Shown: in pieces, positions 8,822-15,967 of the stretch
Position numbering within the stretch: the stretch's first letter is position 1
How the letters are laid out: the number at the start of each line of letters is the position of its first letter
DNA from: Moraxella nonliquefaciens
Lineage (GTDB): Bacteria; Pseudomonadota; Gammaproteobacteria; Pseudomonadales; Moraxellaceae
Direction of reading: 5' to 3'
DNA: 64,000 bases
NCBI RefSeq assembly: GCF_001679005.1
Contig: NZ_LXTW01000012.1
Span: 205,116-269,115, forward strand
Program-made: the position numbers and the translations under genes
Notes under the pieces: generated by a model
What the model was told of the DNA's origin: nothing
What the model saw: the letters and a program-made list of their open reading frames with translations, nothing else
The model's database searches: none

Positions 8822-9187
8822 TCATTTCTTGTTCTGATCTGATGGATTTTGAGTGGTTGTTTTTAGTCCTGTATATTTCTCAAAATTCTCAGCATAATCA
8901 TCAATATTATCGCTAAGCATTTTTTGGTATTGCTCAGTATAAAAGGCGATGATGTCCGCTTTTTCTTTGGTAAAATCCGACCCCTTGACAAAACCAATGC
9001 TTGCCGCCGACACCGCAAAACGAGCGGCGGCATAACTCAAAGATGCTGCCACTTGCCCTGCGTGAGAGTTTGGTGATAATTGGCTGTTGGCAAGCGTAAT
9101 GACACTGTCCGCCCGTTCAAAAAAAGCGTTGGCATTTTGGGGGAGTTCGGCGGTGTTATTGGTCATTTGTTCATTAAGATTTGACAT
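8822..9187 (-). CDS. DUF3144 domain protein
   Basis: About 121 aa with the DUF3144 signature: FFERADSVITLANSQL, then VAASLSYAAARFAVSAAS, and FYTEQYQKMLSDNIDDYAENF. The function of the family is unknown. The proteins are small, soluble and predicted helical. I place the start at 9187 (MSNLNEQMTN) because GGA lies 7 nt upstream. An in-frame ATG four codons earlier (9199) has no ribosome-binding site. The Ser/Asn/Gln-rich tail looks disordered. It lies between convergent guaB and co-directional metK. Confidence 0.85.
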   Translation of the reverse strand: MSNLNEQMTNNTAELPQNANAFFERADSVITLANSQLSPNSHAGQVAASLSYAAARFAVSAASIGFVKGSDFTKEKADIIAFYTEQYQKMLSDNIDDYAENFEKYTGLKTTTQNPSDQNKK

Positions 9188-9381
9188 AGATTTTTCCATT
9201 AAACTAAGATTGATGATAAGAACTAAGATGATAAGATTGATGAGTGGATAAAATTAACGGTTGGTTCATTGGTCATTTAGGCACATTGGTTGGGTCAAAT
9301 CCTTTGTTCAATGGTGAATGTTTGATTTTGGATAAACATCCAAATTTAAACATGCTTGCCCAATGATGCCAAATTAACAAA

Positions 9382-9400
9382 AGCCAGTCAAAAACTGGCT
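9382..9400 (-). terminator. Terminator of metK
   Basis: AGCCAGT and ACTGGCT form a 7-bp stem with a 5-nt loop, 26 bp past the metK stop. Read on the minus strand it is followed by TTTTGTT, as in an intrinsic terminator. Confidence 0.7.
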
Positions 9401-9425
9401 CTAATATTAGCATGATTTTGATAAA

Positions 9426-10592
9426 TTACCAATTTGTATCCGCCATAATCGCCTCTACTTTATCGGTCTTTTCCCAAGTAAAGGCATTGTCCGTACCATG
9501 TCGCCCAAAATGCCCGTAACTTGCCGTGATTTGATACATCGGTTGTAGCAAGTCCAGCATACGAGTGATGCCGTAGGGGCGTAGGTCAAAATGGGTGCGG
9601 ATAAGGCGGATAATCTCATCATTAGACACCTTGCCTGTATTAAAGGTATTGACCGAGATAGAAGTCGGCTCTGCCACGCCAATGGCATAGGACACTTGCA
9701 CTTCAATGCGGTCGGCAAGCCCTGCCGCCACGATGTTTTTGGCGACATAACGCCCTGCATAGGCAGCCGAACGGTCAACTTTGGACGGGTCTTTTCCGCT
9801 AAACGCACCGCCCCCATGACGAGCCATACCGCCGTAGGTGTCCACGATAATTTTACGTCCAGTCAGACCAGCATCTCCCACAGGCCCTCCGATGACGAAT
9901 TTACCTGTTGGGTTAATATGGTATTTTGTGCCAGCGTGGAGCAGTTCGGCAGGAATGACTTGTTTGATAATCTCTTCCATGACCGCTTCATGCAGGTCAG
10001 CTTGGCTAATCTCGGGGTCGTGCTGAGTGGACAGCACCAACGCATCTACCGCCAATGGGCGATGATTGTCATCATAGCGTAGGCTTACCTGTGCCTTAGC
10101 GTCTGGGCGTAGCCATGAGAGCGTGCCGTTTTTACGCAGTTCGGCTTGGCGTTCCATTAGGCGGTGTGAGAGCTGAATGGGAGCAGGCATGAGTACGTCT
10201 GTCTCAACGCACGCATAGCCAAACATCAACCCTTGGTCGCCTGCCCCTTGGTCTTCGGGGCGTTGTCTGTCCACGCCTTGGGCAATCTCGGGCGACTGAT
10301 TGCCAATCATGTTGATGACCGCACAGCTTGCCCCGTCAAAGCCCAAATCGCTATGGTTATAGCCGATTTTATTGACCGTACGGCGGACGATTGCTTCCAC
10401 GTCAATGTTGGCATGGGTTGTAATCTCTCCTGCCAGTACCACAGCCCCTGTTTTGGTCAAGCTCTCACATGCCACACGAGCGTCCTTGTCTTGGGTCAAA
10501 ATCTCATCAAGTATGGCATCTGAGATTTGGTCTGCCATTTTATCAGGGTGTCCTTCGGAAACGGACTCTGATGTAAATAATTGATAATTCAT
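9426..10592 (-). CDS. metK: S-adenosylmethionine synthetase
   Basis: Makes S-adenosylmethionine from methionine and ATP; a cytoplasmic tetramer. 388 aa, the family length. The N terminus shows FTSESVSEGHPDKMADQISD with the ATP-binding His/Lys/Asp. GDQGLMFGYAC, the P-loop-like GGAFSGKDPSKVDRSAAY and GRHGTDNAFTWE at the C terminus are all intact. There is almost no Shine-Dalgarno directly before the ATG, only AAGTGA about 8 nt upstream. The upstream 140 bp form a structured leader ending in six U residues, suggesting regulation by attenuation or ligand sensing. Confidence 0.98.
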   Translation of the reverse strand: MNYQLFTSESVSEGHPDKMADQISDAILDEILTQDKDARVACESLTKTGAVVLAGEITTHANIDVEAIVRRTVNKIGYNHSDLGFDGASCAVINMIGNQSPEIAQGVDRQRPEDQGAGDQGLMFGYACVETDVLMPAPIQLSHRLMERQAELRKNGTLSWLRPDAKAQVSLRYDDNHRPLAVDALVLSTQHDPEISQADLHEAVMEEIIKQVIPAELLHAGTKYHINPTGKFVIGGPVGDAGLTGRKIIVDTYGGMARHGGGAFSGKDPSKVDRSAAYAGRYVAKNIVAAGLADRIEVQVSYAIGVAEPTSISVNTFNTGKVSNDEIIRLIRTHFDLRPYGITRMLDLLQPMYQITASYGHFGRHGTDNAFTWEKTDKVEAIMADTNW

Positions 10593-10613
10593 AAAAAATC
10601 ACTTAAATAGATT

Positions 10614-10729
10614 AAAAAACTTACGACATTCTGGTGGCTTTTCATCATTTACAACGTAAATCTAGGCTTGACAGAATGAGCAAAACTCTACATCGTAAGG
10701 CGAGAATATCTGGATTTTACATAGATATT
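10614..10729 (-). promoter_or_regulatory. Structured metK leader, candidate riboswitch or attenuator
   Basis: On the transcribed minus strand three nested or stacked helices can form. P1 is CUUACGA (10699-10693) with UCGUAAG (10626-10620). P2 is CAUUCUG (10678-10672) with CAGAAUG (10633-10627), contiguous with P1 on the 3' side. P3 is AUUUAC (10661-10656) with GUAAAU (10652-10647) around GUU. The P1 3' strand runs straight into UUUUUU (10619-10614), as in an intrinsic terminator, 22 nt before the metK ATG. A further 7-bp hairpin (10705-10711 with 10723-10729) precedes P1. I could not match it to SAM-I, SAM-II, SAM-III or SAM/SAH consensus by eye. Ligand sensing is inference from position and pairing. 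Confidence 0.55.
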
Positions 10730-10738
10730 TGGCGGAAA

Positions 10739-10769
10739 ATTATACCCCATTTTGGCAGATAAATGTAAA
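10739..10769 (-). promoter_or_regulatory. Candidate metK promoter
   Basis: On the minus strand TATAAT (10744-10739) preceded by GGGG follows TTTACA (10769-10764) with a 19-bp gap. The -10 is a perfect match; the -35 is weaker and the spacing long. Transcription would begin near 10732, so the transcript would include the whole structured leader. Confidence 0.55.
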
Positions 10770-10913
10770 AAAATAGATGAAAAAAATTTGGCAAACCATG
10801 AAAAATTTTGCAGTCGTTGTTATTTTTCATTATTTTTCCATGATTTTTTCACAATCATACAAAGAGCAAGTGATTATAATACTACCAATTTTATCAACAC
10901 AAAAAGGCATACT

Positions 10914-11396
10914 ATGACACAAAAATATGACATGACTGAGCTTTGGTCAAAATGGACGGCATTGGTATGGTTAAATGCTATTCTTGGGTTGTTTCTTGGT
11001 GGTTTTTTGGATCTTAAATCATGGACGTATAATATAGGTATCTTTTTTGGTATTTGGGTATTTGTGCCAATCTATGTATTTTTGGATAAATATGCGTTGG
11101 ATTATCAGTATGAACACCTTAGAAAATCTTTATGGATTAGCGTGCTTATTCGGGCGTTGATGCAATTTATAATGATTGTGGATATATTTGCAGGTGGGAT
11201 AGCATTTGAATTGGTTGGCGGTATTATGGGTTTTAATATAAGTACTCACCCAACGAACATAGGATTTTTTGGAGCGTTTTTCTTGACGGTGGTAACAGGT
11301 GGGTTATTATCCGTTGTGGTGGCGATATTGACGGCGGTAATTATGGCAATGATGACGTTTGGTGATTATTTAAAAAATAATGGGGCTAAAAGATGA
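10914..11396 (+). CDS. Small multi-pass membrane protein, function unknown
   Basis: 160 aa from the ATG at 10914, chosen because AAGG lies 6 nt upstream; the frame extends further upstream without a good start. About four hydrophobic segments are visible (ALVWLNAILGLFLGGFL, GIFFGIWVFVPIYVFL, LIRALMQFIMIVDIFAGG, LTVVTGGLLSVVVAILTAV). FVPIYVFLDKYALD is shared with the next gene, so the two are tandem paralogues overlapping by an ATGA. I do not recognise the family. The C terminus is short and basic. Confidence 0.75.
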   Translation: MTQKYDMTELWSKWTALVWLNAILGLFLGGFLDLKSWTYNIGIFFGIWVFVPIYVFLDKYALDYQYEHLRKSLWISVLIRALMQFIMIVDIFAGGIAFELVGGIMGFNISTHPTNIGFFGAFFLTVVTGGLLSVVVAILTAVIMAMMTFGDYLKNNGAKR

Positions 11397-11806
11397 ATAA
11401 TATTTGGCTAAAATGGACAGGTCTGGTATGCTCCAATGCAATCGTTGGGTTTTTATTTTTGAGTGCTTTTGGGGGTTATTTTAGTAATTGGCTAGAGACA
11501 TTAAGTTTGATATTGGGCGTATTGGTATTTGTGCCTATTTATGTGATGATAGATAAATATGCCTTAGCACATTATCCAACATTTAGCCTGATATTGCATG
11601 ATATGGTTATGGGTAGGATTTTAATACAATTTAGTATTCTTACATAATTTGTGGTGGCTTTATTGGCGATAAAAATTTTAACGATGATAACAGGGTTTTA
11701 TTATACGCCTTATTTTAAAGGTTTTATGCTGATGTTTATATCGGGATTGTTGGTATCTACTTTTATTTTGGGATTGTCATGGATTATTTTTAAAATTAAA
11801 ACATAA
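11393..11806 (+). pseudogene. Paralogous membrane protein interrupted by an in-frame TAA
   Basis: The frame starts at 11393 (MNNIWLKWTGLVCSNAIVG) and stops at TAA 11645-11647 after 84 residues. The same frame then continues open to a second TAA at 11804-11806, coding FVVALLAIKILTMITGFYY and further hydrophobic segments. Undoing the stop gives a protein of about 137 residues. This aligns along its length with the preceding 160-aa paralogue (shared LVFVPIYVMIDKYAL; the C-terminal part is again membrane-spanning). A nonsense mutation is the simplest reading. The 3' end overlaps the convergent SDR gene by 11 bp. Confidence 0.7.
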
Positions 11807-12641
11807 AATCCTGATAACTGCGTGTATTTTTGCCTAATAAATTGATAAAATCATTTTCATCAACCATTTGACTATTTTCTAATAATGTTAAATTATCCAT
11901 AGAAAACAACGTATTTTTACATATTGGATAAATTATTTTTAAAAATAATTTAGCAAAATATACAGGGATATTGATGATAAAAACAGGCTGTTTTTGATAA
12001 AAATTAGTTGCCAGTATTTTTAAATAATCTGTTAATAAAATGGGCGAGCTTGCCATATTAACAACACCACTTTTTTGTAAAGATGTTTGAAAAGATAAAA
12101 GATGTAAAAACCCCAACGCCACATCATCAACATGAATGGGCTGTATGATAAAATGACCGCCATTAGGCAAAACCCAAATCGGTAATTTGGCAAGTCTTAA
12201 AAACAGCTCGGTACTTGCTCCGCCTTGCCCAAACACCAAAGACGGACGAATGACAGTTACCCTAAAATCATCATCTGCCAATGCCAATAACGCCTTATCG
12301 CCACGCCCTTTACTGCCCACGAAGGCAATGGGCGAATGCTTGTCCGCTCCGAGTGCTGAGAGATTTAGCCAATGCTTTACGCCATTTTGTTTGGCGATAG
12401 TGGCAAGGTAAACAGGCGTATGATGATGAGTATTTTCCATAAAGGCGGTATCATCACTCATCACGCCAACAGCGTTAATCACCACATCAATATCATCAAA
12501 TAAATCGGGCGGTATGGTTGGATAATTAAAATCAAGCGTTTTTGATGATAGGGATTTGATGTGATATAAGGGATTTTGACTTAATAAATTATCAATCTTT
12601 TTGCCAATAAATCCTGTATGACCGAATAATAAAATGTTCAT
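11796..12641 (-). CDS. NAD(P)-binding SDR-family protein (NAD-dependent epimerase-like)
   Basis: About 281 aa atypical short-chain dehydrogenase. The nucleotide-binding motif GHTGFIG is at residues 7-13. VVINAVGVM follows the second strand, and the FRVTVIRPSLVFG segment is typical of extended or atypical SDRs. The YxxxK position reads FVGSKGRGD, so a classical catalytic Tyr is not evident. This suggests a binding or complex-I-assembly-type member rather than a standard reductase. I start at ATG 12641; a GTG at 12650 overlaps the previous stop and is an alternative. It is the last gene of the DUF2269-SDR pair, just downstream of the palindromic operator. Confidence 0.8.
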   Translation of the reverse strand: MNILLFGHTGFIGKKIDNLLSQNPLYHIKSLSSKTLDFNYPTIPPDLFDDIDVVINAVGVMSDDTAFMENTHHHTPVYLATIAKQNGVKHWLNLSALGADKHSPIAFVGSKGRGDKALLALADDDFRVTVIRPSLVFGQGGASTELFLRLAKLPIWVLPNGGHFIIQPIHVDDVALGFLHLLSFQTSLQKSGVVNMASSPILLTDYLKILATNFYQKQPVFIINIPVYFAKLFLKIIYPICKNTLFSMDNLTLLENSQMVDENDFINLLGKNTRSYQDFMF

Positions 12642-12646
12642 GGTTA

Positions 12647-13126
12647 TCACATCGGCTTAAATACCATTAAAAACACAATCCCCAATACCGCCAAAAACGC
12701 AGGATAACCTGCCAATTCCCATTTTCTGGCATAGTCCCAATAGGATTGGGGTAGGGCGGTGTCGCCATTGTCGTGCGACTGTTTGGCGATGTCTCGCATT
12801 TTTAGTTGCCACACGACCACAGGAAGCCAGCACGCCCCCGTAAAGAAAAACAGCACAAGGCTCGCCCAAATCCAAGTGGCAGAAAACGGCATATTTAGGG
12901 CGTTCATGAGCCACAGCCCCGAGAAAAACTGAAAAAACACCGCAGGGGTCGTAAACCAAAAATCCGCCCGACACACCCAATGGCTGACGACTGATTGGGC
13001 AGGGACACAGCCACTGCGATTGGTTACGAACAGATAAAACGCTGTACCAAAACCTGTGCCTAAAATTATCATGGCGGATAAGATATGCAAGGTTTTGATG
13101 AGTTGATATAGGGTAAAGTCGCTCAT
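12647..13126 (-). CDS. DUF2269-family membrane protein
   Basis: About 159 aa with four hydrophobic helices, beginning LYQLIKTLHILSAMIILGTGFGTAFYL and ending AVLGIVFLMVFKPM. It carries the family's Trp/Phe-rich centre and the conserved TLHILSA histidine. The ATG at 13126 is preceded by AAGGAAAAACC, a strong ribosome-binding site, so the 13147 extension is rejected. The stop overlaps a GTG of the SDR gene, so the two are co-translated. DUF2269, DoxX-like and SDR proteins commonly occur together or fused, which fits this neighbourhood; the biochemical role is unknown. Confidence 0.82.
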   Translation of the reverse strand: MSDFTLYQLIKTLHILSAMIILGTGFGTAFYLFVTNRSGCVPAQSVVSHWVCRADFWFTTPAVFFQFFSGLWLMNALNMPFSATWIWASLVLFFFTGACWLPVVVWQLKMRDIAKQSHDNGDTALPQSYWDYARKWELAGYPAFLAVLGIVFLMVFKPM

Positions 13127-13148
13127 GGTTTTTCCTTGGTTTACCATA

Positions 13149-13168
13149 ATTTCTGTAAAAACAGAAAT
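13149..13168. promoter_or_regulatory. Perfect 20-bp palindromic operator upstream of DUF2269-SDR
   Basis: ATTTCTGT, four A, ACAGAAAT: 8-bp perfect arms, 23-42 bp upstream of the DUF2269 ATG. A near-identical palindrome stands upstream of the GbsR/MarR regulator gene (15707-15726), so this is probably its binding site. The link is inferred, not tested. Confidence 0.7.
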
Positions 13169-13225
13169 AAGTTAATAAAAAAATATTAGGCACGCCCTAT
13201 CTTACAGCTAACAAAATTGAATTTT

Positions 13226-13311
13226 ACTACGGAAACCGTTCACCCCGAGCTATGCCTGCGGATAAGTTTCCGTCATGGTTCGACAGGCTCACCAAGAACA
13301 GAAACCGTAGT
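13226..13311. repeat. 86-bp palindromic element (REP/MITE-like)
   Basis: Bounded by ACTACGG (13226-13232) and CCGTAGT (13305-13311), with GGAAACCG mirrored imperfectly inside. It contains GGTTCGACAGGCTCACC, a word common in dispersed intergenic repeats of many bacteria. It separates the DoxX-like gene from the DUF2269 operator. No coding potential seen. Confidence 0.55.
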
Positions 13312-13317
13312 ACTTTT

Positions 13318-13716
13318 TCATTTTGTAGAGTGTATTTTGGGTTTGTGATACTCATATAAAAATATCACGATTGCCAAAATAGGTAGAGTTTTTATCATAC
13401 TACCAAAGGGGTGTAATAATTGCTCTATCAGCAATGATTTTGGTAAAAGTGTTAAAATCAATGTATTATAGCCAATGATGACAATGATTTGGCTAAGCCA
13501 AAGCAGATAATGCGTGCGGTATTTAGTCATGATAAATAGGGCAAACATCACATCAATGCCACTGGCTCCGATAAATAACACATCAACAATCACGCCATAA
13601 AATCCCATGCCATGCAATAAATCAAGCGATGATGAATGATTAAAAACTATCGGGATAACGCCACTATATAACCATAATAAGGCAAGGGCGTGATAGATAT
13701 AGTTGGGTATTTTCAT
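13318..13716 (-). CDS. DoxX-like membrane protein
   Basis: 132 aa with four predicted transmembrane segments: HALALLWLYSGVIPIVF, YGVIVDVLFIGASGIDVMFALFI, LLWLSQIIVIIGYNTLIL and TLPILAIVIFLYEY. The opening IYHALALLWLYSGVIP and the GASGIDVMFA loop resemble DoxX-like families often found fused to or beside SDR proteins such as the one at 11796. No catalytic residues are known. It follows the desaturase by 38 bp on the same strand, so it probably belongs to the regulator-desaturase transcription unit. Confidence 0.7.
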   Translation of the reverse strand: MKIPNYIYHALALLWLYSGVIPIVFNHSSSLDLLHGMGFYGVIVDVLFIGASGIDVMFALFIMTKYRTHYLLWLSQIIVIIGYNTLILTLLPKSLLIEQLLHPFGSMIKTLPILAIVIFLYEYHKPKIHSTK

Positions 13717-13754
13717 AAAATGCCTTTGATTTAATCAGTAGCGTTGATTTTAAT

Positions 13755-14540
13755 TTAAGCAAATAATTGCCGAATGGGGCAAGTGTCATTTTTATTGCCA
13801 AATATGTCTTGCAATGTCGGCACCACGCTATTTTTGCTAAAGTGTGGGGCGACTTTATCCAAACGTTTTGCCAATTTTGGTAAATTGTCCGTAGGAACAG
13901 CAGGGAATAAATGATGTTCGGCATGATAAAATAAATTAAAGGTCAGGGCATTAACAATCGGATTTCGCTCGGTGCGTCCAATTTCATCACAATCATGATG
14001 TAAACCCCATACCGCAATCAATCCTGAACTTGCGTTAATAAAAAACATCACAGCAAATTGATACAGCAATAAGGCAGATTGATAATAAAAAGCACAAAAT
14101 GATAATAATAAAATACACAGGCTTTCAATGATGATTTTTGGTTTAAAATGTTTTAGGGCGAGATGATAGCCATGCCGATAAATCCGCACACGAAATAATA
14201 ATCCCCCAAGCAGTGCTTGATACCATGTTTGATGAGCCAAATAATCTTCGGTATCATCATCACTTAATGGCTTGTAATGATGAAATAGATGACTGTATTT
14301 CATGCTATGCAAACTGCTAAATGACAATAAACTGATGATGAATAATAATGCCGTTGCCAAATGGCGATGAATGCCTAATGCCTGATGAAATAAATCATGA
14401 CCTTGCCGATAGGCAGTAATCACAAAAAATACCGAGCAGATAAATGCAAACGCATAATGCGACTGATGAACCAAATACCAAGATACAAGCAAAAAAGGAT
14501 AGGGCAATGCCACGTTATAAACCTTTTGCCAAAATGTCAA
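13755..14540 (-). CDS. Membrane fatty acid desaturase, probable frameshift just after the true start
   Basis: Non-haem di-iron desaturase that would introduce a double bond into lipid acyl chains. All His boxes are present: HDLFH (about 48-52), HLFHH (84-88) and HAEHH (about 206-210), with HHDCDEIGRTERNP between them. The longest in-frame start is a TTG at 14540 with no ribosome-binding site. A much better ATG at 14592 has AGGA 7 nt upstream and sits 9 nt after the previous gene's stop. It is out of frame because of seven A residues (14583-14589). With six A, the protein would begin MKKPNYLKQVQWQDLRHL and read through. It may be phase-variable, mutated, or a sequencing error. Confidence 0.85.
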   Translation of the reverse strand: MTFWQKVYNVALPYPFLLVSWYLVHQSHYAFAFICSVFFVITAYRQGHDLFHQALGIHRHLATALLFIISLLSFSSLHSMKYSHLFHHYKPLSDDDTEDYLAHQTWYQALLGGLLFRVRIYRHGYHLALKHFKPKIIIESLCILLLSFCAFYYQSALLLYQFAVMFFINASSGLIAVWGLHHDCDEIGRTERNPIVNALTFNLFYHAEHHLFPAVPTDNLPKLAKRLDKVAPHFSKNSVVPTLQDIFGNKNDTCPIRQLFA

Positions 14541-14582
14541 ATGGCGTAAATCTTGCCATTGGACTTGTTTTAGATAATTGGG

Positions 14583-14592
14583 TTTTTTTCAT
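14583..14592 (-). repeat. A7 tract directly after the desaturase ATG
   Basis: On the minus strand the ATG (14592-14590) is followed by seven A. Six would put it in frame with the desaturase; seven leads to an early stop. A homopolymer this close to a start is a typical slippage switch, though seven is short for high-rate variation. Confidence 0.7.
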
Positions 14593-14601
14593 TTTGCTGT
14601 C

Positions 14602-15123
14602 CTATTTATCAAAGTTCTTTGGTAGTTTTGGTAAAAATAATTTACCAAAAATCATCGCTGATATTCCGCCAATGATAGCTAATAATATGGTTATTATAGT
14701 ATCATTAAAATCAAAGATAAATGGATTTGGGTCAGTTATGATGATTAAGATGGTGATAGAAAATAACACGGATAAACTACCAATTAAAAACAAAAATCCA
14801 TAATCTTTCGCCTCAATGATAATAAATTCTTTTATGGATAAATAAATGCCTGTCAATAAAGCAGGAATAAAACCAAATAATGTTCCAAAAAATAGAAAGA
14901 GTGGGATTAGTCCAAATGAAAAAATAAAACTTTGAAAATAATCAATGGTACTACTTGAATTTCCAAGAATTGATATTAATAATTCCCATAGTTTCGTTAA
15001 TAATAAGAAAACAAAACCACCTACCGCACCACCCAACAAGATAAATAATAAAATCACCTTTTCTTTTGGATAAATAAAGCCATGTTGTTTGGCATAAGCT
15101 AGGATTTCTTTTTTGGTTGCCAT
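14602..15123 (-). CDS. Multi-pass membrane protein, function unknown
   Basis: 173 aa. A short hydrophilic N terminus (MATKKEILAYAKQHGFIYPKE) precedes at least four hydrophobic segments, including VILLFILLGGAVGGFVFLLL, LIPLFLFFGTLFGFIPALL, GFLFLIGSLSVLFSITILIII and ITILLAIIGGISAMIFG. I do not recognise the family. It starts 18 bp after the GbsR/MarR gene stop and its own stop overlaps the ribosome-binding region of the desaturase. It is therefore the second gene of that operon. AT-rich compared with neighbouring housekeeping genes. Confidence 0.7.
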   Translation of the reverse strand: MATKKEILAYAKQHGFIYPKEKVILLFILLGGAVGGFVFLLLTKLWELLISILGNSSSTIDYFQSFIFSFGLIPLFLFFGTLFGFIPALLTGIYLSIKEFIIIEAKDYGFLFLIGSLSVLFSITILIIITDPNPFIFDFNDTIITILLAIIGGISAMIFGKLFLPKLPKNFDK

Positions 15124-15141
15124 TTTATTGCTCGCTTATTT

Positions 15142-15660
15142 TTATTTCAAAAATTTTTGCACCGTTGCCCCAAGTTTTAGGATTTTATTGAGTGTCGTTG
15201 TAGAGAGTTTTAGCATTTCATTTGCCCAAGTGGTGAGCGTATCCACAAAGCCGTGCGTATCCTTAATGCGTTGTTTGACCCCTTCATTTTCCAGTTCAAA
15301 TTCAGGCGTATTCATGAGTTCATCTAAAAACTGCACGGTAGGGGCAAGCTCTCTTTTGTAGCGTTCTTCTACGATGACCCGAGCGAGCGTCCATACATCG
15401 CTATTGGTGGTAAAATAATCCCGTCTGTCGCCTAATATGTGCGTGGTCTGCACAAGATTTAGGCTTTGCAGTTCCTTAATGCTGTTTGAGACGTTGGAGC
15501 GGGCGACCCCGAGCGTATCTACGATTTGTTCGGCATTCATCGGCTTTGCCGTGATGAATAGTAGGGCGTGGATTTGGGCGACTGTGCGGTTTACGCCCCA
15601 TTTACTGCCCATTTCGCCCCAATGCAGGACAAATTTTTCGGTGGTGGGGGAGAGTTTCAT
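15142..15660 (-). CDS. GbsR/MarR-family transcriptional regulator
   Basis: About 172 aa winged-helix DNA-binding protein. MKLSPTTEKFVLHWGEMGSKW is the characteristic GbsR/MarR opening. It is followed by VNRTVAQIHALLFI, the recognition-helix region TLGVARSNVSNSIKEL and the wing LGDRRDYFTT. The C terminus is helical. Start at 15660 has AAGG 8 nt upstream; the longer TTG frame is rejected. A 20-bp near-palindrome (15707-15726) about 50 bp upstream matches the one before DUF2269, indicating autoregulation and a two-site regulon. It heads the run regulator, membrane protein, desaturase, DoxX-like. Confidence 0.85.
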   Translation of the reverse strand: MKLSPTTEKFVLHWGEMGSKWGVNRTVAQIHALLFITAKPMNAEQIVDTLGVARSNVSNSIKELQSLNLVQTTHILGDRRDYFTTNSDVWTLARVIVEERYKRELAPTVQFLDELMNTPEFELENEGVKQRIKDTHGFVDTLTTWANEMLKLSTTTLNKILKLGATVQKFLK

Positions 15661-15706
15661 GATAGTTGCCTTTTTAACGTTTTTGGATATTTTAGAAGTT
15701 TTTATA

Positions 15707-15726
15707 ATTTCTGTCAATACTGAAAT
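15707..15726. promoter_or_regulatory. Operator-like palindrome upstream of GbsR/MarR gene
   Basis: ATTTCTGT, CAAT, ACTGAAAT: the same arms as the 13149-13168 site with one mismatch. It probably binds the regulator encoded immediately downstream. Confidence 0.6.
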
Positions 15727-15967
15727 TTAAAAATTTACCATGCGGTTAAAATTTTTAAAGTCGGCAAAATCTGCCTTTGTCCATGATAGCTTTCTTATTT
15801 ATTCATGATAGCTTAGCAATTTACAATCTCATAACATTTCGCCCTTGCAATTTGAGAGAATTTAAGCTAATTTACAACTGTACATATCGCTCTTTGCTGT
15901 GTGTGGTATGTACCACAAGGCAGTATCATTCACTTTAACCAACTTTAACCAACATAAGGAAATCTCT

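Noticed and set aside
10614..10729. Known SAM riboswitch class upstream of metK
   Set aside because: The conserved sequence blocks of SAM-I, SAM-II, SAM-III and SAM/SAH could not be found by eye, so it is reported only as a candidate structured leader.
12657..13193. 178-codon minus-strand frame overlapping DUF2269
   Set aside because: Different frame over the same DNA; the DUF2269 frame has the family sequence and ribosome-binding site.
13279..13296. tRNA T-loop-like GGTTCGA word
   Set aside because: No cloverleaf can be formed around it; it belongs to the palindromic repeat.
14444..14803. Plus-strand 119-codon frame
   Set aside because: Antisense to the desaturase and membrane-protein genes; lysine/asparagine-rich shadow without start signals.
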